A model generated the notes under the pieces. It had not been told where the DNA came from. It searched no databases and was given only the letters and a program-made list of their open reading frames with translations. The position numbers and the translations under genes are program-made. This document shows, piece by piece, positions 7,866 through 11,178 of a DNA stretch of 11,178 nucleotides (its first letter is position 1; every line of letters starts with the position of its first letter). Origin of the DNA: Oscillospiraceae bacterium (GTDB lineage Bacteria > Bacillota > Clostridia > Saccharofermentanales > Saccharofermentanaceae); contig CADCQX010000101.1 of NCBI GenBank assembly GCA_902803695.1, positions 1 through 11,178 of the forward strand. Direction: 5' to 3'.

Positions 7866-7975
7866 GATATGGTTCCTCCGTTAATATATAGATTCTTGTC
7901 AATATGACGCACGGGACCCGTATCATGATAGGTTCCGGCGCCTTCGGGATATTTCCCGATCAATAATGCTTTCAT
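7862..7975 (-). CDS. Small ORF (37 aa) overlapping the thiC start
   Basis: An ORF not recognised as any known family. It starts at ATG 7975, has a strong GGAGG ribosome binding site (7981-7985) 5 nt upstream, and ends in a TGA (7862-7864) that overlaps the thiC start as ATGA. The peptide begins MKALLIGKYPEG, has TYHDTGPVRHID in the middle and ends NLYINGGTIS. It has no membrane segment, no Cys and no run of one amino acid of the kind used in attenuator leader peptides. The thiC ribosome binding site lies inside its codons for NGG. Ribosomes finishing it would be placed to restart on thiC. It could be a real thiC-linked small protein, a coupling device whose peptide does not matter, or a remnant of a larger gene. 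That translation signals exist is seen directly; function is unknown. Confidence 0.55.
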   Translation of the reverse strand: MKALLIGKYPEGAGTYHDTGPVRHIDKNLYINGGTIS

Positions 7976-7992
7976 AGTTTCCTCCGCATTAT
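7963..7992 (-). promoter_or_regulatory. Hairpin displaying the small-ORF ribosome binding site and AUG
   Basis: On the transcript, AUAAUGC (7986-7992) is complementary over 7 bp to GCAUUAU (7963-7969). The 16-nt loop between them contains exactly GGAGG, the 5-nt spacer, the AUG and one more codon. Such a structure would present the initiation site rather than hide it. The stem is A/U-rich and could be chance; alternative pairings were only checked by eye. Confidence 0.4.
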
Positions 7993-8002
7993 GTTTTCTT
8001 AA

Positions 8003-8033
8003 GCGACACAGAGTGGTGCCCCCGGTGTGCCGC
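8003..8033 (-). other. Intercistronic hairpin between tenI and the small ORF
   Basis: The transcript reads GCGGCACA (8026-8033) and then UGUGUCGC (8003-8010), an 8-bp stem with one G-U pair and a 15-nt G/C-rich loop that includes GGGGGCACC. It begins 6 nt after the tenI stop. It is followed by UUAAGAAAACAU, not a U run, so it is not an intrinsic terminator. Possible roles are mRNA stabilisation, a processing site, or part of a cis-regulatory RNA. The TPP riboswitch core (CUGAGA and the conserved GAUCUGG-type arm) is not present. Confidence 0.45.
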
Positions 8034-8039
8034 ATATAT

Positions 8040-8597
8040 TCAAAAAGCGGAGAATAGTTCTCCGACGTTTTTGCATGTCATGGCGCTGCTCATTATGCAG
8101 ATGCCTTTTGCCCCGGCGTTTAGTACCGCTCTGAAGTTTCCGGGATCGATCCCGCCGATGGCATATACGGGTATCGACACATTCTCCGAGACTTCCTTAA
8201 TAAACTCCGGTCCTCTTCCGGGAAGTCCCTTTTTACAGTCCGTCTCGAAAACATGTCCCGCCACCAGATACGTTGCTCCAAGAGCCTGTGCTTCCTTTGC
8301 CTCTTCTACCGAGTGGACCGATGTTCCTCTAACAGGAAGCTCGCTTCTCTCAAAAAGATGAAGAGGTGAGTGAAGGGCAGTGATGTCATCAACACGATAG
8401 GTGTGCGAAATGAATTGTACACCTCTTTCTTCACAGATGCTCATTACTTTTGAAGCAAGTTTTGAGTATTCGTTGAAGGGCAGGTCTTTTTCGCGAAGGA
8501 TAACAGCCTTTGGTCTTTGATCGCAGATCTCCTTTATCCTTGTAAGGAAGTCGCCTTCCACCAGTTTGCGATTTGTCACGACTATGATATCAGACAT
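8040..8597 (-). CDS. tenI: TenI-type thiazole tautomerase (ThiE/TenI superfamily)
   Basis: 185 residues, a cytoplasmic TIM-barrel protein of the ThiE/TenI superfamily. It is of the TenI type, not thiamine phosphate synthase. The stretch GTSVHSVEEAKEA followed by GHVFETDCKKGLPGRG closely matches, from memory, Bacillus subtilis TenI, including the catalytic His (His115 here). The ThiE signatures GVHLGQ and the phosphate-binding GPIFPT are absent. It is also shorter than typical ThiE (about 210). IPVYAIGGI and GAKGICIMSSA form the usual C-terminal phosphate-binding strands. TenI aromatises the thiazole tautomer released by ThiG, which fits its place just after thiG and thiH. The start overlaps the thiH stop by 8 nt (ATGTCTGA). 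No ribosome binding site is visible upstream, so its translation should depend on thiH. Automatic annotation may label it thiamine phosphate synthase. Confidence 0.88.
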   Translation of the reverse strand: MSDIIVVTNRKLVEGDFLTRIKEICDQRPKAVILREKDLPFNEYSKLASKVMSICEERGVQFISHTYRVDDITALHSPLHLFERSELPVRGTSVHSVEEAKEAQALGATYLVAGHVFETDCKKGLPGRGPEFIKEVSENVSIPVYAIGGIDPGNFRAVLNAGAKGICIMSSAMTCKNVGELFSAF

Positions 8598-9840
8598 AAA
8601 GATAATCGTTCAGGACAGGCTGCAGACCCTCGCCCGAGATGTCATCATACATGGACTTGAGACTTCTTGAGTCTTCGATCTCGAACTGCTCGTCGCCTAC
8701 CTTGTCGGACTCCTTTCCTTCGTATTTGCTCTCGTGATCACCGATACCTGTCGATACTCCGGCAGATACTTTTGTAGCGGCGATCTTGACGATACCGTTG
8801 CGGAAACGCGCACTCTCCCTGGAGGATACGGTTATGCCTACAAACGGAAGGAATATCCTGTATGCGCAAAGCACCTGGCAGAGCTGTTTCTCATGAACAT
8901 CCAAAGGATCGATCTTCTCATTATTGATGATCGGACGAAGCCTCGGACATGAAAGGGACATTTCCGCATGAGGATATTTGCGCTGCAGATAATAGACGTG
9001 TAGTGCACTTGCCAGTGCATCCTTACGGAAATCGGAAAGACCCAGAAGGGCAGAGAAGGCAACACCTCTCATACCGCCCATAAGAGCTCTTTCCTGAGAA
9101 TCGAATCTGTATGGCCATACACGTTTGTGTCCCATGAGATGGAGTTTTTCATATTTTTCTCTGTCGTATGTCTCCTGGAAAACGGTAACATAATCTGCCC
9201 CGCATTCGTGAAGATATTTATACTCATCAGTATTTACGGGATAGACTTCAAGTCCCACGAGACGGAAATATTTACGTGCCAGCTTGCATGCTTCTCCGAT
9301 ATATTTAACATCGCTTTGAGCACGGCTTTCACCTGTCAGTATCAGGATCTCTTCCATTCCGCTTTCAGCGATGACCTTCATTTCATGCTCGATCTGTTCC
9401 ATATTGAGCTTCATGCGTCTTATGTGGTTATAGCAGTTAAACCCACAGTAGACGCAGTAATTCTCACAGTAGTTCGCTATGTACAGAGGAGTGAATATAT
9501 AGACAGTGTTACCGAAGTGCTTTGAAGTCTCAAGTCTTGCGCGCTCTGCCATCTTCTCGAGGAACGGCTCGGCTGCGGGGGAAAGAAGCGCCTTAAAGTC
9601 TTCGATGGTACATGTCTCATGCTCCAGTGCTGCCCGTACATCTTTGGCGGTGTACTTTTTGTAGTCGTATGAATCCATCTGTGAGATCACTTTGGGGCAG
9701 ATATCAGAATCGATCTTCTCCATGCCTTCCATATATTCCATATGGTTGGTCCTGGAGGCCGGATCATTCTCGAGACGATGCTTACGTTCGAGTGCTTCCT
9801 TTGAGAGAAATTCGGAATCGATAAAGTAATTATTTTCCAT
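8590..9840 (-). CDS. thiH: 2-iminoacetate synthase ThiH (radical SAM tyrosine lyase)
   Basis: 416 residues. ThiH cleaves tyrosine to p-cresol and dehydroglycine, which supplies the C2-N fragment for ThiG. It is the oxygen-sensitive alternative to glycine oxidase ThiO and is usual in anaerobes. The radical SAM cluster motif CX3CX2C is CENYCVYCGF (Cys125, Cys129, Cys132), preceded by GNTVYIFTPLYIANY as in other ThiH. Downstream, LILTGES, VFQETYD, LLGLSDFRKDA and the C-terminal GLQPVLNDY are family features. The N-terminus is about 30 residues longer than in the 377-residue E. coli enzyme. The ATG at 9840 is supported by AGAGG with 9 nt spacing, 13 bp after the thiG stop. The last codons overlap tenI. 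Confidence 0.96.
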   Translation of the reverse strand: MENNYFIDSEFLSKEALERKHRLENDPASRTNHMEYMEGMEKIDSDICPKVISQMDSYDYKKYTAKDVRAALEHETCTIEDFKALLSPAAEPFLEKMAERARLETSKHFGNTVYIFTPLYIANYCENYCVYCGFNCYNHIRRMKLNMEQIEHEMKVIAESGMEEILILTGESRAQSDVKYIGEACKLARKYFRLVGLEVYPVNTDEYKYLHECGADYVTVFQETYDREKYEKLHLMGHKRVWPYRFDSQERALMGGMRGVAFSALLGLSDFRKDALASALHVYYLQRKYPHAEMSLSCPRLRPIINNEKIDPLDVHEKQLCQVLCAYRIFLPFVGITVSSRESARFRNGIVKIAATKVSAGVSTGIGDHESKYEGKESDKVGDEQFEIEDSRSLKSMYDDISGEGLQPVLNDYLYV

Positions 9841-9853
9841 TAGTTTCTGCCTC

Positions 9854-10624
9854 TTAATCTCTTAGAAATCCCGTAAGCGGATCTGAAGCGGAGGCACCTC
9901 TTGTCAGGACTCTTCCGAGACCGGAAAGATATGCCTTACGGCCTGCATTGATCGCATCTTTGAAAGCGGAAGCCATAAGCGTAAGATCTCCTGCAGTTGC
10001 CAGAGCCGTGTTGGCCATGATCGCAGCTGCACCCATCTCCATGGCTTCACAAGCCTGTGACGGTTTACCGATACCGGCATCGACTATGATCGGAAGATCT
10101 ATCTCATCGATTAAAATCTGGATAAAGTTCTTAGTTGCAAGTCCGCAGTTGGAACCGATAGGAGCGGCAAGCGGCATGATCGTTGCAGCTCCTGCATCTT
10201 TAAGTGATCTGGCTACATTAAGGTCCGGATACATATAAGGCATAACAACAAAGCCTTCGTTAGCGAGCTTCTCTGTGGCTTTGATCGTCTCATAGTTATC
10301 AGGAAGGAGATACTTTGTATCCTTCATGATCTCGATCTTTACGAAGTCGCCGCAACCAAGTTCTCTCGCAAGTCTAGCGATACGAATGGCTTCTTCGGCT
10401 GTCCTTGCTCCGCTGGTATTAGGAATAAGCGTAACTTCTTTCGGGATATAATCCAGAATGTTTTCTTTTTCTGTTGTGTTGGCACGGCGGACTGCAACTG
10501 TAACCATCTGTGCACCTGCATCCTTAACGGCTGCTTCGATGAGTTTGATGGAATACTTTCCGGAACCTAAGATAAATCTGGAAGTGAATTCTTTTCCGCC
10601 GATTATAAGTTTGTCATCATTCAT
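9854..10624 (-). CDS. thiG: Thiazole synthase ThiG
   Basis: 256 residues, the full usual length. ThiG condenses 1-deoxy-D-xylulose 5-phosphate, sulfur from ThiS thiocarboxylate and dehydroglycine from ThiH into the thiazole phosphate carboxylate tautomer, in the cytoplasm. The Schiff-base lysine is Lys96 in FVKIEIM. Other signatures are FILGSGKY near the N-terminus, TVAVRR (42-47), LIPNTSGARTAEEA (66-79), PLAAPIGSNCGL and IVDAGIGKPSQA, plus GAAAIMANTALA for phosphate binding. The start overlaps the end of thiF by 8 nt (ATGAATGA) and has its own AGGAG 6 nt upstream, inside thiF. Together with thiF and thiH this makes a standard anaerobic thiazole-forming cluster. Confidence 0.97.
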   Translation of the reverse strand: MNDDKLIIGGKEFTSRFILGSGKYSIKLIEAAVKDAGAQMVTVAVRRANTTEKENILDYIPKEVTLIPNTSGARTAEEAIRIARLARELGCGDFVKIEIMKDTKYLLPDNYETIKATEKLANEGFVVMPYMYPDLNVARSLKDAGAATIMPLAAPIGSNCGLATKNFIQILIDEIDLPIIVDAGIGKPSQACEAMEMGAAAIMANTALATAGDLTLMASAFKDAINAGRKAYLSGLGRVLTRGASASDPLTGFLRD

Positions 10625-11178
10625 TTGTTTCTCCTATCAAGATCCTTAAGATCATGTGTGCTTCATGGGCAGCACATCCCATTACTCTAGCCGATACGAG
10701 TCCTATCCCGTCATTGACGTCACTTTTGCCGTCTCCGCACAGATAGAACTTATCGGATATTCTTCGTGTCTTTATTTCGTTCAGACTTCCGAAGCCGGCC
10801 ATTCCCGATGCGGAAACGATGTATTTGTCCGGCATGTTTTCGAGAACGAAATTAACCAGCAATGCCTTGTTTTCTGCCTTGTCGAAAGCTTCGCATATAA
10901 CGTCCGCGTCCTTGCATATTTCGGCTATGTTTTCCTCACTGACCTTAACATCGTAAGGATCGATCTTAAGATACGGAGCTATCTCCAGAAGATTTTCCTT
11001 GAGCGCTTCGGTCTTTTTGAATCCGAGTTGTGAAGCTTTGTACTGTTGCCTGTTGAGATTTGTAAGATCAACGGTGTCATAATCCGCGATTATCAGATGA
11101 CCGACGCCGGCTCTGGCAAGAGCGATGCAGACATTTGATCCGAGACCTCCTAGGCCCAAAACAGCAACGGTGGAGGAA
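10617..11178 (-). CDS. thiF: ThiF-family adenylyltransferase (short form; 5' end outside window)
   Basis: The frame is open from the window edge, so the N-terminus is missing; about 186 residues are seen. ThiF uses ATP to adenylate the C-terminal glycine of the sulfur carrier ThiS before sulfur loading. The nucleotide-binding loop VAVLGLGGLGSN sits at the very edge, followed by IADYDTVDLTNLNRQ, in which DLTNLNRQ is the E1-like DxxNxxRQ motif. The total length suggests the short ThiF family (about 200 residues, known as family 2) rather than the 250-residue E. coli type. No paired CxxC zinc motif is present; the isolated Cys residues include YLCGDG and VMGCAAHEA. A TTG at 11157-11159 should not be taken as the start, because the conserved beta strand and glycine loop extend upstream of it. 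thiS is expected just outside the window. Confidence 0.92.
   Translation of the reverse strand, partial: SSTVAVLGLGGLGSNVCIALARAGVGHLIIADYDTVDLTNLNRQQYKASQLGFKKTEALKENLLEIAPYLKIDPYDVKVSEENIAEICKDADVICEAFDKAENKALLVNFVLENMPDKYIVSASGMAGFGSLNEIKTRRISDKFYLCGDGKSDVNDGIGLVSARVMGCAAHEAHMILRILIGETNE

Noticed and set aside
7866..8039. Possible TPP riboswitch before thiC
   Set aside because: The conserved TPP aptamer segments are not present on the minus strand, and the available non-coding part (about 64 nt) is too short for the aptamer.
11157..11159. TTG as the thiF start codon
   Set aside because: The conserved strand VAVLG of the nucleotide-binding fold is encoded upstream and in frame up to the window edge, so the true start is outside.

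Overview
The window looks like chromosomal DNA of an anaerobic member of the Clostridia (Bacillota). The reasons are moderate G+C (judged by eye), strong GGAGG-type ribosome binding sites, TGnTATAAT extended -10 promoters, a clostridial-style GH16 lipoprotein with a Thr/Glu linker, a secreted protein with DUF4214 repeats, and an oxygen-sensitive (ThiH-type) thiamine operon. The genus cannot be fixed from this sequence; a polysaccharide-degrading gut or rumen clostridium is a reasonable guess. I see no transposon, phage, CRISPR, rRNA or tRNA.

Left part (1-3967): a membrane-anchored endonuclease/exonuclease/phosphatase-family protein, cut off by the window start, reads leftward. It diverges from a rightward pair: a Sel1-repeat protein with a C-terminal beta-rich region, then, 41 bp downstream, a GH16 beta-glucanase lipoprotein. 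The pair is probably one transcript from an extended -10 promoter at 975-983. Middle part (3970-6533): a leftward gene for a secreted transglutaminase-like protein with two tandem 130-residue DUF4214 modules converges on the glucanase gene with only 2 bp between stop codons. It diverges from a rightward gene for a two-helix YcxB-like membrane protein. A 12-bp stem terminator at 6504-6533 serves both this gene and the thiamine operon that meets it.

Right part (6561-11178): a leftward operon in the order thiF (cut by the window end), thiG, thiH, tenI, a 37-codon small ORF, thiC. ThiF adenylates the carrier ThiS (presumably encoded just outside). ThiH makes dehydroglycine from tyrosine. ThiG assembles the thiazole phosphate, and TenI aromatises it. 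ThiC makes the pyrimidine half from the purine intermediate AIR. The coupling enzyme ThiE and the kinase ThiD are not in the window; the ThiE-like gene is clearly of the TenI type. Two junctions overlap by 8 nt and the small ORF overlaps thiC by ATGA, so translation is tightly coupled.

The least explained element is the 174-nt stretch between tenI and thiC (7866-8039). It holds the small ORF with a strong ribosome binding site, a hairpin that would display that site and its AUG in the loop, further hairpins, and a repeated start-site-like sequence. No TPP riboswitch core could be recognised in it.
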